DNA of 64,000 nt. It comes from Streptomyces sp. HUAS CB01 (GTDB lineage Bacteria; Actinomycetota; Actinomycetes; Streptomycetales; Streptomycetaceae). A program made the position numbers and the translations under genes. Location of the stretch: NCBI RefSeq assembly GCF_030406905.1, contig NZ_CP129137.1, positions 7,905,501 through 7,969,500 on the forward strand. Direction: 5' to 3'. Position 1 is the first letter of the stretch; every line of letters starts with the position of its first letter. Of the stretch, positions 51,061-61,698 are shown piece after piece. The notes beneath the pieces are model-generated. The model did not search any database, was not told the DNA's origin, and was given only the letters and a program-made list of their open reading frames with translations.

Positions 51061-52289
51061 TCAGGCGTCGCCGTCGCCGAGCGCGGTGATCAGCGAGGCC
51101 AGCAGGGCGATGCGCTGGGGCAGGGTCGCGGTGTCGAGCCACTCCTGTGGGCTGTGGTCGGCCCCGCCGACCGGACCGAGGCCGTCCAGGACCGGAACGC
51201 CGGTGCCGGCGATCAGGTTGACGTCGCCGACGCCGCCGGTGGCCGTGGCGCCGAGGGTGAACCCGAGCGCGGCGGCCGCCTGCTGGGCGACGGCGAACAT
51301 CCGGTGCGTCGCCGCGGTCGCCTCCATCGGCGGGCAGTCGTCGAGTTGTTCTACCGTCACGGTGGTGCCGGGCACTGCGGGGCGTGCGGCTGCGTCTTCG
51401 ATGGCCCGCCTCACGGTGCGGACGTCGGCGGCCGTGGCCGCGCGTACCTCCAGGCGGAGTTCGGCCTCGGGGCAGACGATGTTGGGGCGGTGGCCGGCCC
51501 GGACGACGCCGACGTTGACGGTGACGCCGTCCCAGCGCCCGTTGAGGGCCTGCAGAGCCACGACGAGGTGAGCCGCGGCGAGGGCCGCGTTGGCGCCGCG
51601 CTCGGGTTCGATGCCGGCGTGGGCGGCGCGGCCGGTGACGGTGAGCCGGAAGTCGGCGACGCCCTTGCGGGCGACCACCAGATCTCCGTTCTCGCGCGCG
51701 CACTCCAGGCCGAGGGCGTAGTGCATGTCGCGCGCGACCTCCTCGGTGATCCGCCGGCTGACCGGGGAGCCGATCTCCTCGTCAGGGGTTGCCAGGAACA
51801 CCAACTCGGCGTACTCCGCCGTCCCTTGCTCCTGGAGCAGTTCAATCGCGGTCAGACCGGCCAGCAACCCGCCCTTGTCGTCGCTGACTCCGGGCCCGTG
51901 CGCGTGTGTGCCGTCGAGGGTGAACGGCCGCTCGGCGGCGGTCCCGTCCTCGAACACGGTGTCCATGTGGGCGACGAGCAGGATCCTGCGCCCGCCGTCC
52001 GCCTCCGCGAGGCGGCCCGCCTTGCGGGCGACGAGCACGTCGCCTGTGCGGAGGGCGTCAGAGGGCGCGCCGGCGGCGGCAGGCGGCCGGATCCGTTCGA
52101 CGGCGAATCCTCGTGACGTCAGGCGCGCCTGCACCCAGTCGGCGACCGCGTTGACCCCGTCGGGGCTGTACGAGCCGGAGTCGATGGCCACGAGTTCGGC
52201 GAGGTCGTACAGGTAGTGCTGAAGACGGCTGCGGGCCGGGCCGAGCAGGTCGGCGGGGTGGGGGCGGGGCCGCTGCCGGGAGGGGGCGC

Positions 52290-52293
<4 letters not shown>
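51061..52293 (-). CDS. M20 family metallopeptidase
   Basis: 410 aa, cytoplasmic. Metal ligands: His in [10 protein letters not shown], Asp in GVSDDKGG, Glu-Glu in TPDEEIGS, His in [10 protein letters not shown]; dimerisation domain with [16 protein letters not shown]. Resembles carboxypeptidase G2/ArgE-type enzymes that remove an acyl group or a C-terminal amino acid. Start GTG overlaps the stop of the ABC ATPase (GTGA), so it is coupled to import; it probably processes the imported dipeptide or conjugate. Confidence 0.9.
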
Positions 52294-53074
<781 letters not shown>

Positions 53075-53078
<4 letters not shown>

Positions 53079-54052
53079 CGGCCCGCCTCCTTGTTCATGA
53101 CGCGGTTGCCGATGCGCGCGGGCCGGGCCGTTCCGCCGAGCAGGCGCTGCAGGGGGGACACCTGCTGGGCGTGGGCGGTGCCGCGTCCGTAGCGGCGCTC
53201 CAGCCAGGCCTGAGGGATTCCGAGCAGGGTCACCAGGGCGAGGTACCACAGGCTTGCGACGACGAGCATGGGAATGACCTGGTAGTTCTGGGCGTACACG
53301 TCCTGGATGTTGGACATCAGGTCGTGGGCGGAGATGACCGAGACCAGGGCGGTCATCTTGAGCATGTTGATGGTCTCGTTGCCCATCGGGGGGATGATGA
53401 CGCGCATCGCCTGGGGCAGCACGATCCGGCGCATGGTGAGGGCGGGACGCATGCCCAGCGAGTGCGCTGCCTCGGTCTGCCCCGTGTCGACGGACTGGAT
53501 ACCGGCGCGCACGATCTCGGAGGCGTAGGCGGCCTCGTTGAGCCCGAGGGCGAGCAGTGCCGCGACGGCCGGGGTCAGCAGGGAGTTCGTCTCGGCCCGG
53601 AAGAAGGTGATGTCGGTGAACGGGATGCCGATCATCACGTACTTGTACAGGGCAGCCGCGTACCCCCAGAAGATGATCTGCACGAGCAGCGGAGTCCCGC
53701 GGAAGATCCACACGAAGAAGGTGGCGAGCCCGTAGAGGACGGGGCTGGAGGACAGCCGCATGACCGCGATCAGCGTGCCCAGGGCGAGTCCGAGGACCAT
53801 GGCGGCGGCGGTCAGCCACAGGGTGGTGAACAGGCCGTCGAAGATGAGGTCGGCGAAGAGGTACTGACCAACGATGTCCCAGCGCAGGTTGTCGTTCCCG
53901 GCCAGCGAGCCGACCAGTCCGACCAGGGCGGCCAAGGACGCCGCGGCGGCCACCCAGCGGCCGTGGTTGCGCACCGGTACGACGACGAGATCGTCCGCCG
54001 TGAGTCCGTGGGCGGGCGCGGCAGTGTCCCGGGATGTCTTCAGCTCGACCAT
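53075..54052 (-). CDS. polar amino-acid ABC transporter permease
   Basis: 325 aa. N-terminal extension (about 45 aa) before the first helix, then a HisM/GlnP-type permease with [20 protein letters not shown], the EAA loop [20 protein letters not shown] and [22 protein letters not shown] 54052 lies 2 bp after the binding-protein stop. Confidence 0.94.
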
Positions 54053-54054
54053 GC

Positions 54055-55002
54055 TCAGTCGACCGCCGCGTTCTTGGTGGCTTCCTTCACGGCGATGGAG
54101 GCGACGCCGTACTTCTCGAAGATCTTGGTCGCGGTGCCGTCGTCTATCAGGGCCTGGAGGGCCATCTGGATCGCGTCGGTCAGTTCGGGCAGCTTCTTGC
54201 TGACGGCGATGCCGTTGGGTGAGGCGTTGTAGCCGCCGGGTGCGGCGGGGTCCTCGACGAGGTCGAAGGTCGAGCCGTCGTCGGCGGTCTTGGCGGTCCA
54301 GCCGGCGGCCGGCTTGGTCAGCACCTGGGCGACGACCTTGCCGGAGCGCAGGGCGAGTTGGGCGTCGGAGTCCTTGGGGAAGGTCTGGACGTCGATCTGG
54401 CCGCCGCCGGCCTTCCTGCACTCGGCCTGGTGGCTCTTGAGCAGGTCGAGCTGGTTTGTGGCGGCCTGCACGGCCACCTTCTTCCCGCACAGGTCGTCCA
54501 GGGTGGCGATCTTCTCGGGGTTCCCCTCGGCGACGAGGATGCCGGAGCCGGACTGCGAGTAGTCGACGAAGTCGACGACCTTCTGCCTCTCCTTGTTGTC
54601 GGTGATGGCCGACATCGCCGCGTGGAACCTGCCGGCCTGGATGGCCGGGACGATCCCGTCGAACTTCTGCGGGGTGAAGGTGAATGGCACGCCCAGCTTG
54701 GCGCCCAGGGCTTGGCCGAGGTCGTAGTCGAGGCCCGTGAGCTCGCTCTCGCCCTCCTTGACGTACATCTCGAAGGGCGGGTACGGCACATCGGTGGCGA
54801 CCTTGACGGTGCCCGCGTCCTTGATCTCCTCGGGCAGCGCGTCGTGCAGCGCGGGATCCTTCTCGATCTTGACGCCGGCGACGATGACGCTACCGCTCGC
54901 GGCCGGTGCGGAGTCGTCGCCACCGGAGCAGGCGGTGAGCGCGGTAAGGGCGGTGGTCACTACGGCGGCGGCCGCCAGGCGGCGGACCGTGTGAGGGTTC
55001 AT
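54055..55002 (-). CDS. amino-acid ABC transporter substrate-binding lipoprotein
   Basis: 315 aa. Lipobox LTACSGGDD after a short hydrophobic signal; SBP_bac_3 fold with [51 protein letters not shown] and [15 protein letters not shown]. First gene of the operon, so it defines the substrate. In this context that may be aspartate, arginine or a dipeptide such as beta-Asp-Arg, which is inference. Confidence 0.94.
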   Translation of the reverse strand: MNPHTVRRLAAAAVVTTALTALTACSGGDDSAPAASGSVIVAGVKIEKDPALHDALPEEIKDAGTVKVATDVPYPPFEMYVKEGESELTGLDYDLGQALGAKLGVPFTFTPQKFDGIVPAIQAGRFHAAMSAITDNKERQKVVDFVDYSQSGSGILVAEGNPEKIATLDDLCGKKVAVQAATNQLDLLKSHQAECRKAGGGQIDVQTFPKDSDAQLALRSGKVVAQVLTKPAAGWTAKTADDGSTFDLVEDPAAPGGYNASPNGIAVSKKLPELTDAIQMALQALIDDGTATKIFEKYGVASIAVKEATKNAAVD

Positions 55003-55097
55003 GGGGGATCGGACCTCTCGGATGACGTGGCCGGCGGAGGTGCCGCCGACCGCGCTCCGGAAGTTACAGAAAGCCTTGCGAGTTGGCTAGATGTATC

Positions 55098-55121
55098 GCG
55101 CGTTACGTTCATGTAACGCGC
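55098..55121. promoter_or_regulatory. candidate operator GCGCGTTAC-N6-GTAACGCGC
   Basis: A perfect 9-bp palindrome 95 bp upstream of the binding-protein gene, within the likely promoter region of the importer/cyanophycinase operon. RpiR-type regulators bind such dyads; assignment is inferred. Confidence 0.55.
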
Positions 55122-55639
55122 CGTTCGGCGCCCCCGTTCGCTTCCGCATCTGCCTGTTCACCTCGGGTTTCTCCAGAAGCGCCGGGTTCTGCGGAGCGGA
55201 TGGCGTGATACATCTGCCAGGCTGGAGTGCATGTTTGTACCGTCTGCTAGCACCCTTCGACCCGACTCTCGAGGATTCATGTCCCGACGACCGGGACACC
55301 GCGGGCGGCAAAGGGGATCAGGCCGGTGAGCGCGCCCGCTTCTACGGCGAGGTCTTGGCCGCCGAGAAGAAGATCGTTGCTGGCGTCATGCTCGCTGGCG
55401 GGCGCAGGCCGGGCTCGACCGCGCCCACGGTGCCGAGACCAGCCGCGTCAACGCCGCCGCGGGAGCCTGGTCTCCCTCGACGACCAGCTGGCCACGCTCC
55501 TGCGGGACAGGGCCCCGGATGAGCGAGCCGCTCCGCGGCTGGACCGTGTGGACGGAGAAACCGCCGGCGGGTGTCCTGCTGGACATGCTGCTGGAGTGTC
55601 CAAGCAGATGGTCGGCCACCTCGTGGCGTTCGCGACGGC
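55122..55639. other. 518-bp gap without a recognisable gene
   Basis: Short frames here (for example 55091-55522) lack family resemblance. The 3' side merges into IS5 debris. Confidence 0.5.
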
Positions 55640-56040
55640 GACCGCCGCCGCACTGGCCCTGCTCGACTGCCAGGTGCCATTCGGTGGGGAACCCGCCGCG
55701 GCAGCGTCCCAGCTCGTTTTCACCGGGCTCGGTGAGGACACCGCCTGACGGTTCCTTCTGCAGGTCACCCTGCCTTCGGGCTCCGGCCGCAGTACTGGTG
55801 GGCGCGGCAGACCGTGGAGTCGACGCCCCGGTCCCATCTGATCGCGCCCTTCGCGCCGGCCAGGGGCTGGAGCCGGGTGAGGATCCGGTGCCAGGTGCCG
55901 TTCCGCTGCCACCGGAGGAACAGGTCGTAGACCCGGCTCCAGGGTCCGCCTCGACAGGGACGTCCCACCGCGACGGACCGGCCGCCCAGCCCCGTAGAGC
56001 AGGATGGAGTCCCATCCCCAGGCCCTGACCCGGCCGACGC
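55640..56040 (-). pseudogene. IS5-family transposase remnant, multiple frameshifts
   Basis: Pieces in order on the minus strand: GPWSRVYDLFLRWQRNGTWHR-type segment, LTRLQPLAGAKGAIRWDRGV, DSTVCRAHQY (first catalytic D), then in another frame AAGARRQGDLQKEPSGGVLT, and RCRGGFPTEWHLAVEQGQ. The N-terminal WRDVPVE-like motif is in a third frame. Same subgroup as the remnant at 17144-18277. Confidence 0.75.
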
Positions 56041-56075
56041 ACGTGGCACAGCCGACCGGGTCCCGTGGCGCGCCG

Positions 56076-56711
56076 TCAGTACGCGAACGTGATCCGGCTG
56101 CGCGGATGCGCGTTGCTCTCCAGTTCCTCCACACAAGCGGCCGCGTAGTCCTCCGCGCTGATACGGCTGCGTCCCTCGGCGTCGACCAGTAGCTCGTCCC
56201 CGCCGACGCGGAAGTTGCCGGTCCGCGTCCCCGGAGCGATCTCGGCCGGCGGGGACACGTTGGTCCACTCAAGATCCTCCACGGTGCGGTAGAAGGCGAG
56301 AGCATCGCGGTGCGCCAGCGCCACACCGAGAAGATCGGCGGGGAAGACGGGCTGCACGACCAGCTCCTCACCCGGCGCCACCAGCAGACTCCCCGCACCG
56401 CCGACCACCAGGAGCCGGGAGATCCCCGCGGCCCGCGTGGCGTCGACCACAGCGCGGTTCAGGGCCACGAAGCGCTCCCGCTGCTCGCCGCCGTCGCCCG
56501 ACGGCGCCAGCGCCGAGACGACCGCGTCGTGCCCGGCGGCCAGCTCCGCGATACGGCCCGAGTCGGCCGCGTCCGCAGCGGTCGCCGTCACCCCCGGCAC
56601 CGGAGCCCTGCCGGAGCGACTGACGCACGTCACCTGGTGGCCCCGATCGACTGCCTCGGCGGCGATCCGGCTGCCGATCATGCCGGTGGCGCCCAGCAAC
56701 ACGAACTTCAT
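56076..56711 (-). CDS. NAD(P)-binding oxidoreductase (atypical SDR)
   Basis: 211 aa. GATGMIGSRIAAEAVDRGHQ is the nucleotide-binding motif; the rest fits NmrA/SDR_a5-like NAD(P)H-binding proteins (HDAVVSALAPSGD, SRLLVVGGAGSLL, RISAEDYAAACVEELE). Downstream of a VOC gene by 27 bp, same strand; probably one transcript. Substrate unknown. Confidence 0.88.
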   Translation of the reverse strand: MKFVLLGATGMIGSRIAAEAVDRGHQVTCVSRSGRAPVPGVTATAADAADSGRIAELAAGHDAVVSALAPSGDGGEQRERFVALNRAVVDATRAAGISRLLVVGGAGSLLVAPGEELVVQPVFPADLLGVALAHRDALAFYRTVEDLEWTNVSPPAEIAPGTRTGNFRVGGDELLVDAEGRSRISAEDYAAACVEELESNAHPRSRITFAY

Positions 56712-56738
56712 GTACGACTCCTGTTCGGTGATGTGCCC

Positions 56739-57212
56739 TCAGCGGCCGGGGAACCGCTCCGTGATCTCCTGCAGCACCCAGCCGTTGCCGTCCGGGTCGG
56801 CGAACGAGGCGAAGGAGGAGTAGGTGTTGCCCTCCGGGTGGCGGCCCGCCAGCCGTTCCTGGCCGGGAAGGTTGTGGGTGACGTCCCCGCGCTCGTGACC
56901 GTGGAACAGCACGCCGTTCGCGTCGTGGAAGACGTCGCTGATGTCGATGCCCCGGTCGGCGAGCTCGGCCCGGGCCGCGTTGATGTCGGAGACGATGAGG
57001 TACAGGCCCTGTACCGAGCCGGGCTCGGCGGCGGTCATCCCCTCCCCGAACATGATCGAGCACCCGGAGCCGGGCGGGGTGAAGTGCACGCAACGGAAGT
57101 CGGTGCTGGGACCCGTGTCGAGGTCCAGACGGAAGCCCAGCTTGTCGTAGAAGGCCTTGGCCCGGTCGGTGTCGGAGACGGGCAGCACGAGCACTTCGAG
57201 CTTCAGATCCAT
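56739..57212 (-). CDS. VOC family (glyoxalase-like) protein
   Basis: 157 aa with paired beta-alpha-beta-beta-beta modules: VLVLPVSDTDRAKAFYDKLG, VHFTPPGSGCSIMFGEG, YLIVSDINAARAELADRGID and FADPDGNGWVLQEI with the C-terminal metal Glu. Could be a dioxygenase, isomerase or drug-binding protein. ATG 57212; heads a two-gene unit. Confidence 0.88.
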   Translation of the reverse strand: MDLKLEVLVLPVSDTDRAKAFYDKLGFRLDLDTGPSTDFRCVHFTPPGSGCSIMFGEGMTAAEPGSVQGLYLIVSDINAARAELADRGIDISDVFHDANGVLFHGHERGDVTHNLPGQERLAGRHPEGNTYSSFASFADPDGNGWVLQEITERFPGR

Positions 57213-57805
57213 GAGGGGGTGTCCTTGGGTGTGAGCGGTGGAGCCGTGTCTACCGTGTTCGACCGCCGGTCACACTGCGGCGCGCACATGGCGGTGGCGC
57301 GCAACCGCACGTTTGGCTGCCTTGGTCGCGACCGGGGGCCGCTCGGCAAGGGCGAGCCCGGACTGGCCTCCCTCCGGTTCACGCCGCTGACGGCCCACGC
57401 CATGCGTTGCTTCCCAGCCGGTCCGACGGGCCGCAGCCTCGCGGGAGCGTCCGCCCCGGACGCCGCCTTCCCGCGTGGCGAGTCGACCGGTGTACGAATC
57501 GTCCTGTCCTCCTCTGTTGCGGCGCATCGCAGCCGGGAGGATCGTGGGATACGCGCTCGGGCGAAGAGGCGATCACGCCTTGATGGGCTCGCCGCCGCGG
57601 AAGGGCGCGGGAGTCCCGCACCCCGGCACGCTTGCGGACGCTGCCCACGACTTTGGCTCCACGGCCTTGGGTGCGGCCGACTTGCACATCAGGGGCGTGG
57701 CGCTTCGACTCAATCGTCGGAGCCGACCGGGCCGGTCAAGGAGACGCCATACCCGCCCACCGCGCCGACGTCGTCGTGCGCATCGCAGAACCGAGGGACC
57801 GGGGA
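57213..57805. other. 593-bp gap with a possible HAD-phosphatase remnant
   Basis: In frame with and just upstream of the GH65 gene, GADRAGQGDAIPAHRADVVV (about 57719-57778) resembles the C-terminus of beta-phosphoglucomutase-type HAD proteins (GVDR.GN...L...GAD.VV), which often accompany GH65 enzymes. The rest of such a gene is not recognisable. Confidence 0.4.
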
Positions 57806-60178
57806 ATGTTCACAGAGCCCTGCTTCTCCGTGGACCACTGGAGTCTGAAGGAGTCACCGCTCAAACTGGACCTGCTGCCGCAGAGCGAGTCGGTGTTTGC
57901 GCTGGCCAACGGCCACCTCGGCTGGCGGGGCAACCTCGACGAGGGCGAGCCGCACGGGATACCCGGCTCGTACCTCAACGGGCTCTACGAGGCGCACACC
58001 CTGCCGTACCCAGAAGGAGGATACGGCTATCCGGAGTCCGGTCAGACGGCGATCAACGTCACGAACGGCAAGGTGCTCCGGCTGTTGGTCGGCGACGAAC
58101 CCTTCGATCTGCGCTACGGCAGGCTCCACAGCCACGAGCGCACACTGGACCTGCGGTCCGGCCTGCTGCTCCGCCACTGCGAATGGACTTCGCCCGCCGG
58201 CTCCACCGTGCGTGTGCACTCCACCCGGCTGGTCTCCTTCACCCAGCGTGCGATCGCGGCCGTCGCCTACGAGGTGGAGGCCGTCGACGCCCCGGTGCGC
58301 GTCGTCGTCCAGTCGGAACTCATCGCCAACGAACAGCTTCCGGCGGTCTCGGGTGATCCCCGCACAGCGGCAGTCCTGGAGTCGCCCCTCGAGTCCGAGG
58401 AGAACCGCACGATGGGCAACCGTCTCCTGCTGGTGCACTCCACTCGCATGAGCAAGCTCCGCATGGCGACCGCGGCCGACCACACCGTCGACGGACCCGC
58501 CGGGACGCGAACCAGCAGCGAGAGCACTGCGGACGTCGCACGCCTGACCGTCACCTCCCGACTGGGAGCCGGCGAGAAACTGCGGATCGAGAAGCTGGTC
58601 GCCTACGGCTGGTCGGGCACGCGGTCGCTTCCCGCAGTGCGAGACCAGGTCGAAGCGGCGCTCGCGGCGGCGAGCAGCACACGCTGGGACGGCCTGGTGG
58701 AGGAACAGCGGGACTACCTGCGGGACTTCTGGGCGCGGTCCGATGTCGAGGTCGACGGCGACGACGAACTTCAGCAGGCCGTCCGATTCGCCCTGTTCCA
58801 TGTGCTGCAGGCCGGTGCGCGTGCCGAACAGCGTCCCATCCCCGGCAAAGGGCTCACGGGGACGGGGTACGACGGGCACACCTTCTGGGACACCGAGACC
58901 TTCGTGCTGCCGCTGCTCACGTACACCTCGCCGGGCGCCGTGGTCGAAGCGCTGCGCTGGCGGCAGAGCACGCTGGCGGCAGCGCGCAACCGCGCACGCC
59001 AACTCGGGTTGCGCGGGGCCGCGTTCCCGTGGAGGACCATTGACGGATCGGAATGCAGCGCCTACTGGCCGGCCGGTACCGCGGCCTTCCACATCAACGC
59101 CGACATTGCCGATTCGGTCATACGCTATGTCTCCGCGACAGGCGACGAGGACTTCGCCCGCAGCAGCGGTCTGGAACTGCTCGTGGAGACCGCCCGGCTC
59201 TGGATGTCGTTGGGCCATCACGACCACCGAGGAGCATTCCACATCGACGGCGTCACCGGGCCGGACGAGTACAGCGCAGTCGTCAACGACAACACCTACA
59301 CCAACCTCATGGCGGCGAGGAACCTTCGCGGGGCCGCGCACGCAGTCGACCGCTACCCCGACGAGGCGGCGGACCTGAGCGTGGACGACGAGGAAGCCGC
59401 AGCATGGCGTGCCGCCGCGGAGTCGATGCATGTCCCCTACAACGCGGACCTGGGAGTGCACGAGCAGCACGCCGGGTCCACCGACCGCCAGCCGTGGGAC
59501 TTCGCCGCCACCCATCCTGACCAGTACCCCTTGATGTTCAACTTTCCGTACTTCGACATCTATCGGAAGCAGGTCGTGAAGCAGGCCGACCTGGTGCTGG
59601 CGATGTGCACCTGCGGCGAGTGCTTCGACGCGGAGCACAAGGCGCGCAACTTCGGATACTACGAATCCTTCACCGTGCGTGACTCCTCCCTTTCCGCCTG
59701 CTGCCAGGCGGTGCTTGCAGCGGAGGTAGGCCACGGCCACATGGCTTACGAGTACGCGATCGAAGCGGCGCTCATCGACCTCGACGACCTCCACATGAAC
59801 ACCCGGGACGGGCTGCACATCGCCTCGCTGGCGGGCACCTGGATGGCCCTGGTCGGCGGTTTCGGAGGCATGCGCCACTACGAGGACACCCTGGTGTTCG
59901 CCCCGAGGCTGCCCCAAGAACTCAGCCGTCTGGCATTCCACATGAACATCTGGGGCCGAAGCCTGAGGGTGGAGATCACGGGCGGATACGCGACGTACCT
60001 CCTGCTCACAGGGGAGCCGATGTCGATGCGTCACCACGGCGAAGTCGTTACGCTCGCAGCCGGCTCCCCCACGAGGTGCCCCATCCCCGACGCACCCGCC
60101 CAACCGTCCCCGGACCGGCCGCCGAACTGTCGGCCCGGACGGGGCAGCCCCCGACGGGAGCACCGCCGTCCGGTCTGA
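57806..60178 (+). CDS. glycoside hydrolase family 65 protein (disaccharide phosphorylase type)
   Basis: 790 aa, normal for GH65. N-terminal beta-sandwich domain (ESVFALANGHLGWRGNLDEG), linker, then an (alpha/alpha)6 barrel with GTGYDGHTFWDTETF and the catalytic acid Glu in GVTGPDEYSAVVNDNTYTN (about 487), then KQADLVLAM and a C-terminal beta domain (SLRVEITGGYATYLL). Members phosphorolyse or hydrolyse maltose, trehalose, kojibiose or nigerose. ATG 57806 fits the family start MFTEPCFSVDHW; the upstream in-frame extension is probably a HAD-protein remnant. The last 35 residues are a low-complexity tail. Confidence 0.9.
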   Translation: MFTEPCFSVDHWSLKESPLKLDLLPQSESVFALANGHLGWRGNLDEGEPHGIPGSYLNGLYEAHTLPYPEGGYGYPESGQTAINVTNGKVLRLLVGDEPFDLRYGRLHSHERTLDLRSGLLLRHCEWTSPAGSTVRVHSTRLVSFTQRAIAAVAYEVEAVDAPVRVVVQSELIANEQLPAVSGDPRTAAVLESPLESEENRTMGNRLLLVHSTRMSKLRMATAADHTVDGPAGTRTSSESTADVARLTVTSRLGAGEKLRIEKLVAYGWSGTRSLPAVRDQVEAALAAASSTRWDGLVEEQRDYLRDFWARSDVEVDGDDELQQAVRFALFHVLQAGARAEQRPIPGKGLTGTGYDGHTFWDTETFVLPLLTYTSPGAVVEALRWRQSTLAAARNRARQLGLRGAAFPWRTIDGSECSAYWPAGTAAFHINADIADSVIRYVSATGDEDFARSSGLELLVETARLWMSLGHHDHRGAFHIDGVTGPDEYSAVVNDNTYTNLMAARNLRGAAHAVDRYPDEAADLSVDDEEAAAWRAAAESMHVPYNADLGVHEQHAGSTDRQPWDFAATHPDQYPLMFNFPYFDIYRKQVVKQADLVLAMCTCGECFDAEHKARNFGYYESFTVRDSSLSACCQAVLAAEVGHGHMAYEYAIEAALIDLDDLHMNTRDGLHIASLAGTWMALVGGFGGMRHYEDTLVFAPRLPQELSRLAFHMNIWGRSLRVEITGGYATYLLLTGEPMSMRHHGEVVTLAAGSPTRCPIPDAPAQPSPDRPPNCRPGRGSPRREHRRPV

Positions 60179-60425
60179 ATCCCGTCCGCGCGCGGGGATC
60201 ACCTGGGCCGCAATCACGCTCATGACCAGGCGCATCACCCGCCGGACCTCTCGCAGGATGGGACAGCCCGCGTCCTGCGAGGCCCACCGCGATTGATCGT
60301 TCTCGCGTTCACGGTCGGCAACTTCACGCGGACCGTCCCACAATCCACGATCCCGCGAACCCTCCCGCCGGGGCGGCTCGTTCAGCCCTCTCCCCTGACG
60401 TGGGGAATGACCCGATGGACCCCGC

Positions 60426-60883
60426 TTAAGCGGCTCGGTCACTGGGCCAGTTGCAGGGCAGGAACTTCCCGTCGAAGGTGATGACGACGCGGTCGGCCCC
60501 GTCGTGGGAGGCGCGCCCGATGTCTAGCTTGAAGTTGATCGCGCTCATGATCCCGTCGCCGAACTGCTCGTGGATCAGTTCTTTCAGGGCCGGACCGTAG
60601 ACCTGCAGCGCCTCATAGAAGCGGTAGACCGTCGGATCGGCCGGCACCGCGGTGGGCAGCCCGCCGCGGTACGGAACGGCGGCGAGACCGGCACAGCTTC
60701 CGCCGGCAGGTCGAGCAGTTCGGCGACCTGACGTGCGCTGTCCTCGGGGAGGGGGTGTTGTCCGAGCAATGCCGCGATGGTCCACACCAGCGGCCGGCCG
60801 ATCGCGTCAGCCAGCTGCTGCCACGTGAGGCCCTTGGCCACCCTGTGGGCAACGATCCCAGCCGTTACCTCGTCGCGGTTCGT
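60426..60883 (-). pseudogene. cynS: cyanate hydratase (cyanase), frameshifted
   Basis: The N-terminal HTH-like domain ([38 protein letters not shown]) is in one frame. The catalytic C-terminal domain ([48 protein letters not shown]), with the catalytic Arg/Glu/Ser region, is in another. One missing base near 60690 accounts for the shift. No ATG/GTG exists at the expected start; ACG at 60881-60883, 7 nt after AGGGAAGG, stands there. Cyanase decomposes cyanate with bicarbonate to ammonia and CO2. Confidence 0.85.
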
Positions 60884-60985
60884 GCGTAGTCCTTCCCTGA
60901 TAGTCCGGTGGATGTGCGGGCCGCGCGGCCGGCCGGGCTGCCGGAGGCGCGGATTCCTGGCCGGCCGCTGCTCGCGTCTGGTGGG

Positions 60986-61609
60986 TCAGACGAGCGCCGG
61001 GGCCGGGGCGGGCAGGTACGGGGTGATGTTGCGCCAGGCGCGCTCGATGTATTCCTCCTTCTCGCCGACCGGGGCGACGTAGTGCAGCGCGCCTTCGGCG
61101 GCGTCCTGGCCCTGGAGGCGGGTGATGATCCAGGCGGCGAGGTAGTGCGAGGCCAGGCATCCGCCGGCGGTGGCGATGTTGTCCTTGGCGTAGAGGGGCT
61201 GGTTGAGGACCTCGACACCGGCGGCGACGACCCACGGCTTGGTGATCAGGTCGGTGCAGGCGGGGATGTCGTTGAGCAGGCCGAGCCTGGCCAGCACGAG
61301 CGCGCCGGAGCACTGCGCCGCGATGAGCTGGCACGAGGGGTCCAGACCCCGCAGGACGTTCATGATCGCCGGGTCTTCGGTGACCTCGCGGGTGGCGATG
61401 CCGCTGCCGATGATGACGGCGTCGGCGGCGCACGCCTCCTCCAGCGTGGACATCTGCTCGATGACCACCCCGTTCATCGACGTCACCTTGGGGCTGGGGG
61501 TCGCGATGGTGACGCGCCAGTCGTCGCTCTTGATGCGGTTGAGCACACCGAGCGCGATCAGGGAGTCGAGTTCGTTGAAGCCCTCAAAGGTGAGGATGGC
61601 GATGTGCAC
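60986..61609 (-). CDS. DJ-1/PfpI family protein
   Basis: 207 aa class I glutamine-amidotransferase-like fold. MHIAILTFEGFNELD start, conserved Glu region, nucleophile Cys in LIAAQCSGALVLARLG (about 98) and SHYLAAWIITRL in place of the usual His-helix. Family members include isonitrile hydratases, chaperones and amidases; substrate unknown. Divergent from a MocR regulator with an 89-bp spacer; TTGACT-N18-TACCGT on this strand is a candidate promoter overlapped by the operator. Confidence 0.88.
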   Translation of the reverse strand: MHIAILTFEGFNELDSLIALGVLNRIKSDDWRVTIATPSPKVTSMNGVVIEQMSTLEEACAADAVIIGSGIATREVTEDPAIMNVLRGLDPSCQLIAAQCSGALVLARLGLLNDIPACTDLITKPWVVAAGVEVLNQPLYAKDNIATAGGCLASHYLAAWIITRLQGQDAAEGALHYVAPVGEKEEYIERAWRNITPYLPAPAPALV

Positions 61610-61674
61610 GACGGCTGTCCTTTCCGGGTGAGTGGGACTCGACGGTAAGAACCCGCGAGCAGGACAGTCAAAGA

Positions 61675-61691
61675 ATTGTCATGGATACAAT
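61675..61691. promoter_or_regulatory. ATTGT-N7-ACAAT dyad overlapping the mocR -10
   Basis: Inverted repeat ATTGT (61675-61679) / ACAAT (61687-61691). Its right half is the -10 TACAAT (61686-61691), 7 bp before ATG 61699, so the regulator transcript is probably leaderless and autoregulated. The left side lies next to the -35 of the divergent DJ-1 gene. Confidence 0.5.
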
Positions 61692-61698
61692 CCGGTGC

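Noticed and set aside
57854..60442. 862-codon minus-strand open frame
   Set aside because: Mirror of the GH65 gene; no family features and Gly/Val/Arg-skewed composition.
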